Part shown: positions 8,813-18,737 of the stretch, one piece after another | Layout of the letters: every line of letters begins with the position of its first letter | How positions within the stretch are numbered: position 1 is the first letter of the stretch | Assembly (NCBI RefSeq): GCF_018603435.1 | Contig: NZ_CP075682.1 | Coordinates: forward strand, 1 to 64,000 | DNA from: Chryseobacterium sp. ZHDP1 | Lineage (GTDB): Bacteria > Bacteroidota > Bacteroidia > Flavobacteriales > Weeksellaceae | Length of the DNA stretch: 64,000 bases | Reading direction: 5' to 3' | Notes under the pieces: generated by a model | The model's input: the letters and a program-made list of their open reading frames with translations, nothing else | Told to the model about the DNA's origin: nothing | The model's database searches: none | Translations under genes and position numbers: made by a program

Positions 8813-10405
8813 ATGTACAACAAAGGATTATACCGAGATTGGGTACCGAAACCTGTTCAGCTTTTACTGATCGTGCTTTTACTGGCGATCGTAATGCCTT
8901 TGGGCGGCGTTTACACAGGAAACATCAGTTATATGGTGGGCGGAACCGGTGCGCTTTCGGAAAATTATATTTTTGCGAATTATGCTTCCACGATCGGAAT
9001 GGGAGCGGCAATGCCGATTGTTCTGAGACTAAAAATGCGGTTTAAGATCAGGGATAAAATTACGGTTGTTCTGGTTCTTTTGGGAATTTTAAATTACATT
9101 AATGCAACCACACTTCAGCCTTCTGTAATCATCGGAAGTTCTCTTCTGATCGGTTTCTTTAAAATGATTGTTGCGATCGAATTATTTTTACCTGTTATGG
9201 CAATGATCGGGAACCGTGGTGTTTTTTACGGTGTTTTTTATTCATTTATCCTGATTATGAACCAGATTGTGGGATATTATGCCGTAGAAGTTTCGGTTTT
9301 GTATAACTGGCAGCAATTTTTCGTCCTTATTTCGATTTTGTGTTTCGGACTGGCTGTTTTGCAGTGGATTTTTATGCACGATCAGTATTTTGCGCTGAAA
9401 GTTCCGCTTCATTATATTGACTGGCTGAGTATTGTGCTTTTTGTGGCAACGTTTATGTTTTCGGCGTATGTTTTTGCTTTCGGAAAACAGCAGGATTGGC
9501 TGAATTCTAAAAATATCATCAATGCAGGGATTGGTGCTTTTGTAAGTTTTGCGCTTCTGGTGACCAGACAGACGCATCTGAAAAGACCTTATTTATCATT
9601 CAAGGCTTTTTCAAAAAGCAATGTTCTTCACGGATTGTTTATGCTTCTTTGTCTGGGAATGTTTATGGCAACGGCAACATTACAGAATATTTTTGCCGTC
9701 GGAGTTTTGGGATACGACCAAATAACGAATGCGAAACTTAATCTTCTGATGATTCCCGGAATTGTAGCTGCCGGAATTGTGGCGATTATCTGGTTTAAAA
9801 GGGACAAACCTGTGAAAATGTATATTTTTTCCGGATTTGCAGCGATGTTGGGATATTCGGTTATTATGTATTTCTCTATGGTTTTGGAGTTTAATTATGA
9901 CAACTGGTATCTTCCTTTATTCCTGAAAGGTTTTGGGATGACGGTGCTTTTTATTTCCGTTTGGTATTACACGCTGGATAAGCTTGAACTTGATGATATG
10001 ATGGCTGCCATCGGACTGGCTTTGGTCTGGAGAACTTTTCTTACGATCGGTTTCTTTTCGGCGGTATTTTCATGGTTTCAGTACCGTTTTCAGGTGGAAA
10101 GTTTAGGGAATCTGGCGGTTTATATGGATGGATTAACGGTGAGTTCACAAAGTGTGGCTGCCAATCTGAAAGGTATTCAGCTCAATGCGATTATTGCTGC
10201 CAATAAAAAGATTTTCGGGTATATCGTTATTGCCGGTTTCGGAATTTTAGGATATATTCTTACGCATCATTTTGGAAGAGAGCGTTTTGTATCGACAAGA
10301 TTTATAAAAGTGTTAAGCGGAAAATCTGTAATTGCCAGAAGAAGACTTTTGGAAAGAAAAAGATTATCCGAAGAAATAAAAGACGCAGCAGGTCCTGCGA
10401 TGTAA
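8813..10405 (+). CDS. MFS efflux transporter, DHA2/EmrB-like (14 TM)
   Basis: The 530-residue product is almost wholly hydrophobic and shows about 14 predicted membrane segments, the DHA2 number. The last helices are followed by a basic cytoplasmic tail (RRRLLERKRLSEEIKDAAG). It is the inner-membrane, probably proton-driven, pump of the tripartite exporter encoded with the channel and adaptor just upstream. The N-terminal motif is less canonical than in E. coli EmrB, so the substrate (drug, fatty acid or siderophore) cannot be told. The 92-bp gap before it contains no evident terminator. Confidence 0.9.
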   Translation: MYNKGLYRDWVPKPVQLLLIVLLLAIVMPLGGVYTGNISYMVGGTGALSENYIFANYASTIGMGAAMPIVLRLKMRFKIRDKITVVLVLLGILNYINATTLQPSVIIGSSLLIGFFKMIVAIELFLPVMAMIGNRGVFYGVFYSFILIMNQIVGYYAVEVSVLYNWQQFFVLISILCFGLAVLQWIFMHDQYFALKVPLHYIDWLSIVLFVATFMFSAYVFAFGKQQDWLNSKNIINAGIGAFVSFALLVTRQTHLKRPYLSFKAFSKSNVLHGLFMLLCLGMFMATATLQNIFAVGVLGYDQITNAKLNLLMIPGIVAAGIVAIIWFKRDKPVKMYIFSGFAAMLGYSVIMYFSMVLEFNYDNWYLPLFLKGFGMTVLFISVWYYTLDKLELDDMMAAIGLALVWRTFLTIGFFSAVFSWFQYRFQVESLGNLAVYMDGLTVSSQSVAANLKGIQLNAIIAANKKIFGYIVIAGFGILGYILTHHFGRERFVSTRFIKVLSGKSVIARRRLLERKRLSEEIKDAAGPAM

Positions 10406-10431
10406 AGAACCTTGTTTTTCATTTACTGAGT

Positions 10432-10472
10432 CAAAGCTCCATTTTAATTGTAAAGTGGGGCTTTGCGTTTTG
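10432..10472 (+). terminator. Terminator of the efflux operon
   Basis: CAAAGCTCC at 10432-10440 pairs with GGGGCTTTG at 10457-10465 (one U-G wobble), followed by a short GTTTT. It lies 27 bp after the MFS stop. Confidence 0.65.
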
Positions 10473-10487
10473 AGAATGAAACTTGTT

Positions 10488-10687
10488 TAAACTAATTTCA
10501 GAATTAACCGCAAAAGGGACAAAAGATAATGTTAAAGAGAATTTCCAGAATAATCAAAGTGCTCAAAAGAATAAAAATCAAAGATTTTTAAAAACTATTG
10601 TGACCTTTTTCATCAACTTGAAATAAAAAATTTAGTAGATCTTTTGCACCTTTTGCGGTTAAATAAAGTTTAAACAGACTTATGGTT
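10488..10687. repeat. Direct repeat copy 1 with inverted-repeat element
   Basis: This 200-bp unit is repeated at 10742-10951. Inside it, AACCGCAAAAGG at 10506 and CCTTTTGCGGTT ending at 10660 are outer arms of a 22-bp inverted repeat (10506-10527 and 10639-10660; two mismatches). No gene is seen in the whole 10406-11021 gap. A related, more diverged element lies at 60581-60743. Confidence 0.85.
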
Positions 10688-10741
10688 TAAAAATTTAAAG
10701 TCAAAAATTTCGAATGTTAATTTTAGAATTAAAACTTGTGA

Positions 10742-10951
10742 TAAACTAATTTCAGAATTAACCACAAAAGGGACAAAAGATAATGTTAAAGCGAATTTCC
10801 AGAATAATCAAAGTGCTCAAAAAAATAAAAATCAAAGATTTTTAAAAACTATTGTGACCCTTTTCATTTATAATGATCAACTTTAAATAAAAAATTTAGT
10901 AGATCTTTTGCACCTTTTGTGGTTAAATAAAGTTTAAACAGACTTATGGTT
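10742..10951. repeat. Direct repeat copy 2 with inverted-repeat element
   Basis: Near-copy of 10488-10687, differing by a short internal indel and a few substitutions. Its arms are 10760-10781 and 10903-10924. Here the left arm reads AACCACAAAAGG and the right arm CCTTTTGTGGTT: both arms changed together relative to copy 1, so pairing is kept. Confidence 0.85.
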
Positions 10952-11021
10952 AAGTGCGTTTTTCACAACAGATGTTCATTTAAAAATTTCAAAAACTTAT
11001 CTTTGTACCATATATCAAACT

Positions 11022-11726
11022 ATGAAAGATTTAATGGGGAAAGCCATTTGGGATTTTTATCACAACGAAAATCCTGAAGATCTGCAGACCGAAACTTCTA
11101 TTTCCGAACTGGATGAACTTCCTGTAAAATATCTGTTCCGCGATTTTGACGGAATGAATACAATTGAGCAAAAAGCTCTGCAACTTGCAAAAGGAAAAAC
11201 GTTAGACATTGGAGCAGGAGCGGGTTCTCATGCTTTGTATCTTCAGAATGAAAAATATCTTGATGTTACCGCATTGGATATTTCTCCGAAATCCATTGAA
11301 GTCTGCCAGTTAAGAGGAATAAAGAAAGCAGTTGCTGAAAATATGCTTCATTTTTCCGGAGAAACATTTGATACGATTCTTTTGCTGATGAACGGAACAG
11401 GCATTTTCCAAAGTCTTCATGTGATTGATATTTATCTGAAAAAACTTTATTCGCTTTTGAATCCGAACGGTCAGATTTTAATCGACAGCACAGATATTCT
11501 GTATATGTTTGATGAAGATGAGGATGGCGGAGTTTATATTCCTGCGGAAGGATATTACGGCGAACTCGATTATATTGTTCATTATAAAGGAGAATCTGAA
11601 GATCCGATAAAATGGCTGTATCTGGATTTTAATACCTTAAAAAATGCAGCAGAGAATAATGGTTTTAAAATAGAAAAAGTGTTGCAGGAAGAGGATTCTT
11701 ATCTGGCGAGGCTGACTAAGAAATAA
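11022..11726 (+). CDS. Class I SAM-dependent methyltransferase
   Basis: The 234-residue product has the Rossmann-type SAM-binding motif I TLDIGAGAGSHALYL (about 65-79), an acidic motif after strand 2 (VTALDISPKSIEVC), and a post-motif segment FDTILLLMNGTGIF. The usual N/DPPY amino-methylase motif is not seen, so a small molecule or protein target is as likely as nucleic acid. The gene is isolated between two repeat-rich gaps. TATCTTTG at 10998-11005 is a plausible -7 box, 16 nt before the ATG. Substrate unknown. Confidence 0.88.
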   Translation: MKDLMGKAIWDFYHNENPEDLQTETSISELDELPVKYLFRDFDGMNTIEQKALQLAKGKTLDIGAGAGSHALYLQNEKYLDVTALDISPKSIEVCQLRGIKKAVAENMLHFSGETFDTILLLMNGTGIFQSLHVIDIYLKKLYSLLNPNGQILIDSTDILYMFDEDEDGGVYIPAEGYYGELDYIVHYKGESEDPIKWLYLDFNTLKNAAENNGFKIEKVLQEEDSYLARLTKK

Positions 11727-11735
11727 TTAGTTTTT

Positions 11736-11910
11736 GTCATTTCGAGAAGCAAAGCGACGAAGCAATCTCAAACTTAAAAAATAACATTCAGACTTAACTT
11801 TTCTTAAATCCTTAACAGAATCTTAATGGTTAAAATTTGAAACATTAAGATTTATTTATATTGTTAAGATTAATAAAAGATTGCTTCGTCGCTTTGCTCC
11901 TCGCAATGAC
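11736..11910. repeat. 175-bp element bounded by 33-bp inverted repeats
   Basis: The left arm 11736-11768 (GTCATTTCGAGAAGCAAAGC...) and right arm 11878-11910 match as an inverted repeat with two mismatches over 33 bp. The 109-bp interior is AT-rich and has no ORF. Arms of this GTCATT...AATCT type recur in other gaps (39013, 42219, 60479). It has the form of a MITE-like element or a long terminator hairpin. Confidence 0.85.
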
Positions 11911-11917
11911 AAATAAA

Positions 11918-11956
11918 AAATCCACATGATTTTTAGTTCACGTGGATTTATTTTTT
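11918..11956. terminator. Terminator serving metG (and possibly the gene at 11022)
   Basis: AAATCCACATGA at 11918-11929 pairs with TCACGTGGATTT at 11938-11949 (one mismatch). A-rich sequence on the left and T-rich sequence on the right make it usable in both directions between convergent genes. Confidence 0.8.
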
Positions 11957-11970
11957 ATCTCAATATCGGA

Positions 11971-14007
11971 TTATCCGATCTCAATACCGTTTTCAACATT
12001 GCTGTCATCCGGCGTTACGAAAGATAATTTTCCGTCCGGTTTTGTAGTTAAAAGCAACATTCCCTGAGATTCAATTCCTCTGATTTTTCTTGGGGCAAGA
12101 TTCAATAAAATCATAACCTGCTTTCCAACAACTTCTTCCGGGGTAAAGCTTTCTGCAATCCCTGAAACAACGGTTCTTACGTCCACTCCTGTATCAACAG
12201 TTAGTTTCAGTAGTTTATCTGCTTTCTCAACTTTTTCAGCTTCTAAAATAGTGGCTGTTCTTAAGTCGATTTTCATAAAATCATCAAAAGTGATTTCTTC
12301 TTTCATAGGTTTTGCGTTAGGATTTGTTTTTTTATTGTTTTGCTTGGTGTCTTCCAATTTCTGGATTTGAGCTTCGATAACATTATCTTCAATTTTTGAG
12401 AAAAGAAGAGATGCTTCGTTGATTTTATGACCTGTTTCAATTAAAACAGATTTAGTTTCAATAGTATTCCAATCAGATTTTTGAACATTAAACATATTCA
12501 ACAATTTCTCAGAGCTGAAAGGCATAAACGGTTCACACAACTGTGCTAAAGCAACTGCAATCTGAGCTCCTACAAATAAAGAATGTGCCGCTTTTTCAGG
12601 GTTATCTTTTATTGTTTTCCATGGCTCTTCTGTCTGAAGATACTGGTTTCCGAAACGTGCCAAATTCATTAAAGCTGTTAAAGAATTTCTGAATTCATAG
12701 TTTTCTAAAAATCCTGAAATTTCTTTTGCTGATTTGTTAATTTCTTTTAGCTCAGGAGTGTTTACATCACCTTGAGGAACAACCCCATCATAATATTTAT
12801 GAATTAACACAGCAACTCTGTTGATGAAATTTCCGAAAATTCCAACCAGTTCAGAATTATTTTTCGTCTGGAAATCCTTCCACGTAAAATTGTTATCTTT
12901 TGTTTCAGGAGCGGATGAAAGTAAGGCATATCTTAAAACATCCTGTTGTCCCGGGAAATCTTCCACATATTCGTGCGCCCAAACCGCCCAGTTTCTCGAG
13001 GTGGAAATTTTATCGTTCTCAAGATTTAAAAACTCAAAAGCAGGAACATTTTTAGGCATGATATAATCTCCGTGAGCCTTCATCATCGCAGGGAAAATAA
13101 TACAGTGGAATACAATATTATCCTTTCCAATAAAGTGAACCAAATCACTTTCCTCGCTTTGCCAGTAATCTTTCCAGTTTTTTCCGTTTTTCTCCGCCCA
13201 TTCTTTTGTGAAAGAGATATATCCGATTGGCGCATCGAACCAAACGTACAATACCTTTCCTTCCGCATTCGGAAGAGGAACCGGAACACCCCAGTTCAGG
13301 TCTCTGGTCATTGCACGAGGTTTTAACCCATCATTTAACCATGATTTCACCTGTCCGTAAACATTCGGTTTCCAGTCGTCTTTATGACCTTCAATAATCC
13401 ATTCATTCAGGAAATCCTCATATTCATTTAATGGTAAGTACCAGTTTTTTGTGTCTTTCAGAATAGGAACGTTTCCGCTTAACATGGATTTCGGATTAAT
13501 CAGTTCCGAGGGTGAAAGGGTAGTACCGCATTTTTCACACTGGTCTCCGTAAGCGTTTTCATTACCACAGTTAGGACAGGTTCCGACGATGTATCGGTCT
13601 GCTAAAAATTCTCCTGCCTGTTTGTCGAAATACTGCTCAGACATTTCTTCCGTAAACTTTCCTTTTTCGTAAAGAACCTTAAAGAAATCCTGACTAGTCT
13701 CGTAGTGTTTTGGAGAGGTTGTTCTGGAGTATTCGTCAAAAGAAATCCCCAAATCCGAAAAAGATTTTTTAATGATTTCGTGGTATTTGTCTACAATATC
13801 CTGTGGCGTTACCCCTTCTTTTTTTGCTCTTATGGTAATAGGAATTCCATGCTCATCGCTTCCGCAGATAAACGCTACATCTTTCCCTAATCTTCTCTGA
13901 AATCTCGCATATACATCAGCAGGAATATAGACACCTGCTAAATGTCCTATATGAACCGGTCCGTTTGCATAAGGCAAAGCTGCCGTAATCATCTTTCTGT
14001 TTGACAT
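11971..14007 (-). CDS. metG: Methionine--tRNA ligase
   Basis: MetG charges tRNA-Met with methionine. The 678-residue protein has the class I HIGH signature (ANGPVHIGHLAG, near 13-24), the zinc knuckle CPNCGNENAYGDQCEKCG (about 144-161), and a KISTSRNW block in place of the textbook KMSKS (about 336-343). After the anticodon-binding helical domain comes a C-terminal tRNA-binding OB-fold domain (about 565-678, with VSGIAESFTPEEVVGKQVMI). Length fits the long form with this dimerising domain. It is transcribed alone, convergent with the methyltransferase and divergent from susC. Confidence 0.98.
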   Translation of the reverse strand: MSNRKMITAALPYANGPVHIGHLAGVYIPADVYARFQRRLGKDVAFICGSDEHGIPITIRAKKEGVTPQDIVDKYHEIIKKSFSDLGISFDEYSRTTSPKHYETSQDFFKVLYEKGKFTEEMSEQYFDKQAGEFLADRYIVGTCPNCGNENAYGDQCEKCGTTLSPSELINPKSMLSGNVPILKDTKNWYLPLNEYEDFLNEWIIEGHKDDWKPNVYGQVKSWLNDGLKPRAMTRDLNWGVPVPLPNAEGKVLYVWFDAPIGYISFTKEWAEKNGKNWKDYWQSEESDLVHFIGKDNIVFHCIIFPAMMKAHGDYIMPKNVPAFEFLNLENDKISTSRNWAVWAHEYVEDFPGQQDVLRYALLSSAPETKDNNFTWKDFQTKNNSELVGIFGNFINRVAVLIHKYYDGVVPQGDVNTPELKEINKSAKEISGFLENYEFRNSLTALMNLARFGNQYLQTEEPWKTIKDNPEKAAHSLFVGAQIAVALAQLCEPFMPFSSEKLLNMFNVQKSDWNTIETKSVLIETGHKINEASLLFSKIEDNVIEAQIQKLEDTKQNNKKTNPNAKPMKEEITFDDFMKIDLRTATILEAEKVEKADKLLKLTVDTGVDVRTVVSGIAESFTPEEVVGKQVMILLNLAPRKIRGIESQGMLLLTTKPDGKLSFVTPDDSNVENGIEIG

Positions 14008-14028
14008 TTATAGTAAAGTTTTAAGCTA

Positions 14029-14036
14029 CAAAGATA
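14029..14036 (-). promoter_or_regulatory. Probable -7 box of metG
   Basis: TATCTTTG on the minus strand, 21 nt before the metG start, matches the flavobacterial TAnnTTTG element. A clear TTG -33 element at the right spacing was not seen. The rest of the 14008-14340 gap is very AT-rich and should hold the susC promoter, which I could not place. Confidence 0.5.
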
Positions 14037-14340
14037 ATGATTATCCGTGAAAATCGAATATTCTACGAATTTTGAAGACTAGTGAGTGTTTTCGAGGGTT
14101 GAAATATTACATTTAGTTAAACTAATGTTTAACTTTTTGTGAATTTAGGAACTATATTATGCGCTGCATATTTTAGTATAATATTTTGATATAAAGTGAT
14201 TTAAGTTAAAAAGATCGTTTAATATACATAAATTTATGTTAATTTTAAATAAAATTATGATAATTATAATTTTTTTATAAATTGCAACACAAGCAGTGAT
14301 GCTTATTTAACAAGAACGAAACTATATAAAAGAAATTATT

Positions 14341-17076
14341 GTGAAAAACTTTACAACGGTATTAAAAATTGCGCCTGCATTTTTATTAGCAAGTACAATG
14401 ATTCATGCTCAAACAAAAGACTCTGCTACGAAAGAAAAAAAGATAGAAGAGGTTGTTTTGATTGGGTATGGAGCTAAAAAGAAAACAGATCTCACAGGAT
14501 CTATTACAGCACTATCATCAGCTGATTTTAATAAAGGTGCTGTAGCAACTGCAGAAGGACTTATTAACGGACGTGCTTCCGGAGTTGTGATTACCCAGTC
14601 CGGAACACCGGGGAGTGAGCCTGTAATTAGAGTTAGGGGAGGCTCTTCCTTAAATGCCAGTAACGAGCCTTTACTTGTTGTTGATGGACTGCCTTTGGAC
14701 GGTGTTTCTTTATCAACAATTAATCCAAATGATATAGAATCTTTTTCTATATTGAAAGATGCTGCATCTACAGCTATTTATGGATCCAGAGGATCTAATG
14801 GGGTTTTATTAATCACGACTAAAAAAGGAGGTAAAAAATTAAGAGTATCATTAAATGCTTTTACAACGGTTAATACTTTAGCTAAAAAAATTAAAGTATA
14901 CAATGGTGATGAATTTAGATCTTTAATTAACCAGTATGTACCTGGAAAAGTTGCTCAATTAGGTGCAGCTAATACGGATTGGCAAGATGAAATTTTTAAA
15001 ACTTCTGTGACTAATGATATTAATGCTTCAGTTTCAGGAAGTTTATTTGGTAAAGTTCCAACTCGTTTTTCAGTAGATCATTTAGACAATACAGGGTTAT
15101 TAATTACTTCTGGTTTTAAAAGAACGACAGGTAATATTGCCATAAGTCCAAGCTTTTTTGATGATCATTTAAAATTTAATATTACAGGTACTTATTCTTA
15201 TACTTTTAAGAATAATGCTGATGAAGGTGCTATCGGAAATGCACTTTCTATGAACCCGACACAATCTGTTTATGATAGTAGTTCTATCTACGGAGATGGT
15301 TATTATGAGAATAAAGGTGGAAATTTTAATGCTACGACAGGAACATACAATCCTAATGGAGTAGCTAATCCTGTGGCTCAGTTAAAAAACAAACATGATA
15401 TTCAAAATTTTAAAAGATTTTTTGGAAATGTGAATATGGAATATAAATTCCATTTTTTGCCGGAATTGAGGTTAATTGCAAATGCAGGTTTAGATAGCAA
15501 AGAGCTCGATGGTCACGTTACCACAAATAAATATTCCAGAAATGGCTATTATTCTGTAAAAAATACATTTGCTTATTATGGATCTGAATCGTTTTCTGGA
15601 GAAAGCCTATTGAATAAAAATGCTAATGTACAGTTAGATTATGCGAAGACTTTTGGCAAATTTAATTTTGATATTATGGGGGGGTATGAATACCAAAATT
15701 ATCATAAAACAAGTTTTGCAACAGGTAATGTTTTCTTATATTCATTAGATCCAGCCAATAATTTCTATAATCCTGATTCTAAACCTGATGTTAATTTGCA
15801 GGCTTTTTTTGGTAGATTAAATTTAGGATATGCAGGTAAGTATTTGATTACTTTAAACTATAGAAGGGATGGGTCTTCCCGTTTTAGTAAAGACAATAGA
15901 TGGGGTAATTTCGGAGGTGTAGCTGCAGCTTGGAAAATTTCGGAAGAAAATTTTTTAAAAGGCAATTCTGCAATATCTGATCTAAAGTTAAGAGCAAGTA
16001 TAGGAAAAACAGGTCAACAAGATATTGGAGATTATAGATTTGACTATTTTAAGACGTATAATATTTCTTCAACTTTATTTTATCAGTTTGGAAATACATT
16101 TTATCAGATTGCTAAAGCAAATGGATATAATGAAAATCTAAAATGGGAAGAGAGCTTCAAATATAATGTAGGATTAGATTTTGGATTCGCAAATAATAGA
16201 ATAACAGGAACGTTAGACTTTTATTTAGCAGACACTAAAGATTTATTATCTATTGTTCCTGAGGGACCTTTAGAAAACTTAAGAATTATAGGCCCAAAAA
16301 ATATTGGGAGATTACAGTCAAAAGGTATTGACTTAGGCTTGGACATTAAAGCTGTAAAAAAGGAAAATTTTACCTTAAACTTCAATTATAACTTAACCTA
16401 TAATACTATAAAGATAAAAGAACTAGAACTTGATAATATAGATAAAGGAGGTGTTGGTTTAGGGGCTTTTATTCAAACATTCGCTACAGGATATTCTCCT
16501 TATGCATTTAATGTTTATCAACAGGTTTATGACAGTAATGGTAAGCCAATAGAAGGAGCTTATGTGGACAGAAATAATGATGGAGTAATAACTTCTGCAG
16601 ATAAATATATTTATAAAAAGCCACAGGCCGATGTAACAATGGGCTTTATGACCAATGCTACTTTTGGAAAACATATTGACTTCTCAATGGCTTGGAGAGC
16701 AAGTATAGGAAACTATGTTTATGATAGAATTTCAGCAGACCGGGCTCAGTTGGGTAATATTAATAATACAGTAGATGGTACAATTAATAATGCTCCTGTC
16801 GACTTTAGTGATACAGGTTTTTCACAAACACGTAAAGAGTCTGACTATTACGTAAAAAATGGAAGCTTTGTAAAATTGGATAATGTAACGTTAGGTTACA
16901 CATTTAATAAGCTATTAAAGAATAACGGATCGATTAGATTATACACAGGTATAAATAATGTGCTGATCATAACAAAGTACAAAAATTTAGATCCAGAGGT
17001 ATTTAATAACGGAATTGATAATTCAATATATCCTAGAGCCAGAATGTTTACTTTTGGAATTAATGCTAACTTTTAA
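14341..17076 (+). CDS. susC: SusC/RagA-family TonB-dependent outer membrane transporter
   Basis: This protein imports glycan oligomers through a TonB-gated beta-barrel. The 911-residue product has a signal peptide (IAPAFLLASTMIHAQ), a TonB-box-like segment (KIEEVVLIGYGAKKK), the plug signature blocks LLVVDGLPLDGV, NDIESFSILKDAASTAIYGS and NGVLLITTKKG, then a long barrel ending in aromatic Phe. It lacks the usual N-terminal carboxypeptidase-regulatory-like extension, as do starch-type SusC proteins. The start is GTG; no in-frame ATG lies close upstream. Codon and base use are markedly more AT-rich than in the GH97 gene downstream. The symbol reflects the family and the GH13/GH97 context. Confidence 0.95.
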   Translation: MKNFTTVLKIAPAFLLASTMIHAQTKDSATKEKKIEEVVLIGYGAKKKTDLTGSITALSSADFNKGAVATAEGLINGRASGVVITQSGTPGSEPVIRVRGGSSLNASNEPLLVVDGLPLDGVSLSTINPNDIESFSILKDAASTAIYGSRGSNGVLLITTKKGGKKLRVSLNAFTTVNTLAKKIKVYNGDEFRSLINQYVPGKVAQLGAANTDWQDEIFKTSVTNDINASVSGSLFGKVPTRFSVDHLDNTGLLITSGFKRTTGNIAISPSFFDDHLKFNITGTYSYTFKNNADEGAIGNALSMNPTQSVYDSSSIYGDGYYENKGGNFNATTGTYNPNGVANPVAQLKNKHDIQNFKRFFGNVNMEYKFHFLPELRLIANAGLDSKELDGHVTTNKYSRNGYYSVKNTFAYYGSESFSGESLLNKNANVQLDYAKTFGKFNFDIMGGYEYQNYHKTSFATGNVFLYSLDPANNFYNPDSKPDVNLQAFFGRLNLGYAGKYLITLNYRRDGSSRFSKDNRWGNFGGVAAAWKISEENFLKGNSAISDLKLRASIGKTGQQDIGDYRFDYFKTYNISSTLFYQFGNTFYQIAKANGYNENLKWEESFKYNVGLDFGFANNRITGTLDFYLADTKDLLSIVPEGPLENLRIIGPKNIGRLQSKGIDLGLDIKAVKKENFTLNFNYNLTYNTIKIKELELDNIDKGGVGLGAFIQTFATGYSPYAFNVYQQVYDSNGKPIEGAYVDRNNDGVITSADKYIYKKPQADVTMGFMTNATFGKHIDFSMAWRASIGNYVYDRISADRAQLGNINNTVDGTINNAPVDFSDTGFSQTRKESDYYVKNGSFVKLDNVTLGYTFNKLLKNNGSIRLYTGINNVLIITKYKNLDPEVFNNGIDNSIYPRARMFTFGINANF

Positions 17077-17087
17077 ATGTAGGAAAA

Positions 17088-18719
17088 ATGAAATTAAATA
17101 TATTAAAATTAAGAAACTTAGCCATTGCCAGTGCATTTATTTTATCAATGACTTCTTGTCTCAATGATTTGGATGTTAAAGTAAATGATGATGAATTATA
17201 TACTTCTGAGCAATTTTATGCGAATCCGGAGTCATATAAACAATTTTTAGCAAAAATTTATGCTGGTTTAGCGGTAACAGGACAAACTTCTCCTAACGGG
17301 AATTCAGATTTAGGAGCAGAAGCAGATGGAGGACCTAACGAGGGGTTTTCACAATACATCAGAGGATATTGGCAACTGCAGGAGCTAACGACTGATGAGG
17401 CAATTATTGCATGGGGAGAGTCTGATAATCCGGGGATTAGAGATCTGAACTTCAATACTTGGAATGCAGATAACAAATTTAACGAGGCTTTTTTTGCAAG
17501 AATATTTTTTCAAGTAGGTTTGGTAAATGAATTTTTAAGAGAAACGACAGATGAAAAGTTATCTTCTAGAGGTGTTTCAGCAGATTTAAAGGCCCAAATA
17601 AAAATTTTTCGTGCTGAGGCAAGATTCTTAAGAGCATTATCTTACTATCATGCAATAGATATTTATGGAAAAGTACCTTTTGCTACCGAAGACAATATCA
17701 TTGGTTCTGGAGTGAAACCACCAATGCAATCAAGAGAGTATGTATTCAATTATATTATTGAAGAATTAAATAGTATAGATGCAGATTTAGTAGCTCCAAA
17801 AACAAACGAATATGGTAGAGCAGATAAAGCAGCTGCATGGATGTTAAAAGCCAAATTATATCAAAATGCTAAAGTTTATACAGGAGTTGATAAAAGTACT
17901 GAAGCTTTAACAGAAATTACAAAAGTTATTGGTTCACCTTATAAAATAGCAACTATACCTTATGCAAATTTATTCAAAGCGGATAATAATATTAACGGAG
18001 CACAGGATGAAGCTATTTTTCCTATTACTTTTGACGGAATTAAAACAAAAACTTATGGAGGCACAACATTTTTAATACACGCTAGCTGTAATAATGCAGT
18101 AGGAGCTACATTAGGAGTTGATGCCGGTTGGGCAGGTTTTAGAGCTAGGCAGGAATTTATTCAGTCTATTGGTACAGATGCTAGAGTTATGAAAGTACCT
18201 GGAAATACAGATCCTGCTTCGATTTCGGATTACTCTAAATTTGAAGAAGGAGTAAAATTAATTAAGTTTTCTAATAAAAAAGTAGGAGGTACGAATGGAA
18301 GTGACGGTACTTTTGCAGATGCGGATTTTGCTTTATTCAGAATGGGTGATGCATATTTAATGTACGCAGAACTAGCAATTGTTAACGGAAAAGGAAGCAC
18401 CGCTACTGCTTTAAATTATATTAACGCCTTAAGAACAAGAGCCGGTGTTGCAAATATTACAATGTCTGATATTAATGCTCTTACTACTACAGATGCCAAA
18501 GAAGTATTTATTTTGAACGAGAGAGCTAAAGAATTATACTGGGAAGGCACAAGAAGGCAGGATTTAATAAGATTAAATCATTATGTTTCGGGCTACACTT
18601 GGCAATGGAAAGGAGGTATTCAAAATGGATCTTCGATAGCTTCTACTAAAACTCTATTTCCAATTCCTAATAAGTATTTGAATTTGAATTCCAACTTATC
18701 TCAAAATCCTGGGTACTAA
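17088..18719 (+). CDS. susD: SusD/RagB-family nutrient-binding lipoprotein
   Basis: SusD-like lipoproteins lid the SusC barrel and bind the incoming oligosaccharide at the cell surface. The 543-residue product has a lipoprotein signal peptide with lipobox SMTSC (Cys about 24), tetratricopeptide-like helices (AEARFLRALSYYHAIDIYGK, near 180-199) and the conserved C-terminal FILNERAKELYWEGTRRQDLIR block. It starts 11 bp after susC, the standard pairing. Like susC it is AT-rich. Confidence 0.96.
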   Translation: MKLNILKLRNLAIASAFILSMTSCLNDLDVKVNDDELYTSEQFYANPESYKQFLAKIYAGLAVTGQTSPNGNSDLGAEADGGPNEGFSQYIRGYWQLQELTTDEAIIAWGESDNPGIRDLNFNTWNADNKFNEAFFARIFFQVGLVNEFLRETTDEKLSSRGVSADLKAQIKIFRAEARFLRALSYYHAIDIYGKVPFATEDNIIGSGVKPPMQSREYVFNYIIEELNSIDADLVAPKTNEYGRADKAAAWMLKAKLYQNAKVYTGVDKSTEALTEITKVIGSPYKIATIPYANLFKADNNINGAQDEAIFPITFDGIKTKTYGGTTFLIHASCNNAVGATLGVDAGWAGFRARQEFIQSIGTDARVMKVPGNTDPASISDYSKFEEGVKLIKFSNKKVGGTNGSDGTFADADFALFRMGDAYLMYAELAIVNGKGSTATALNYINALRTRAGVANITMSDINALTTTDAKEVFILNERAKELYWEGTRRQDLIRLNHYVSGYTWQWKGGIQNGSSIASTKTLFPIPNKYLNLNSNLSQNPGY

Positions 18720-18737
18720 TTTTTAAAAGTTATAATA

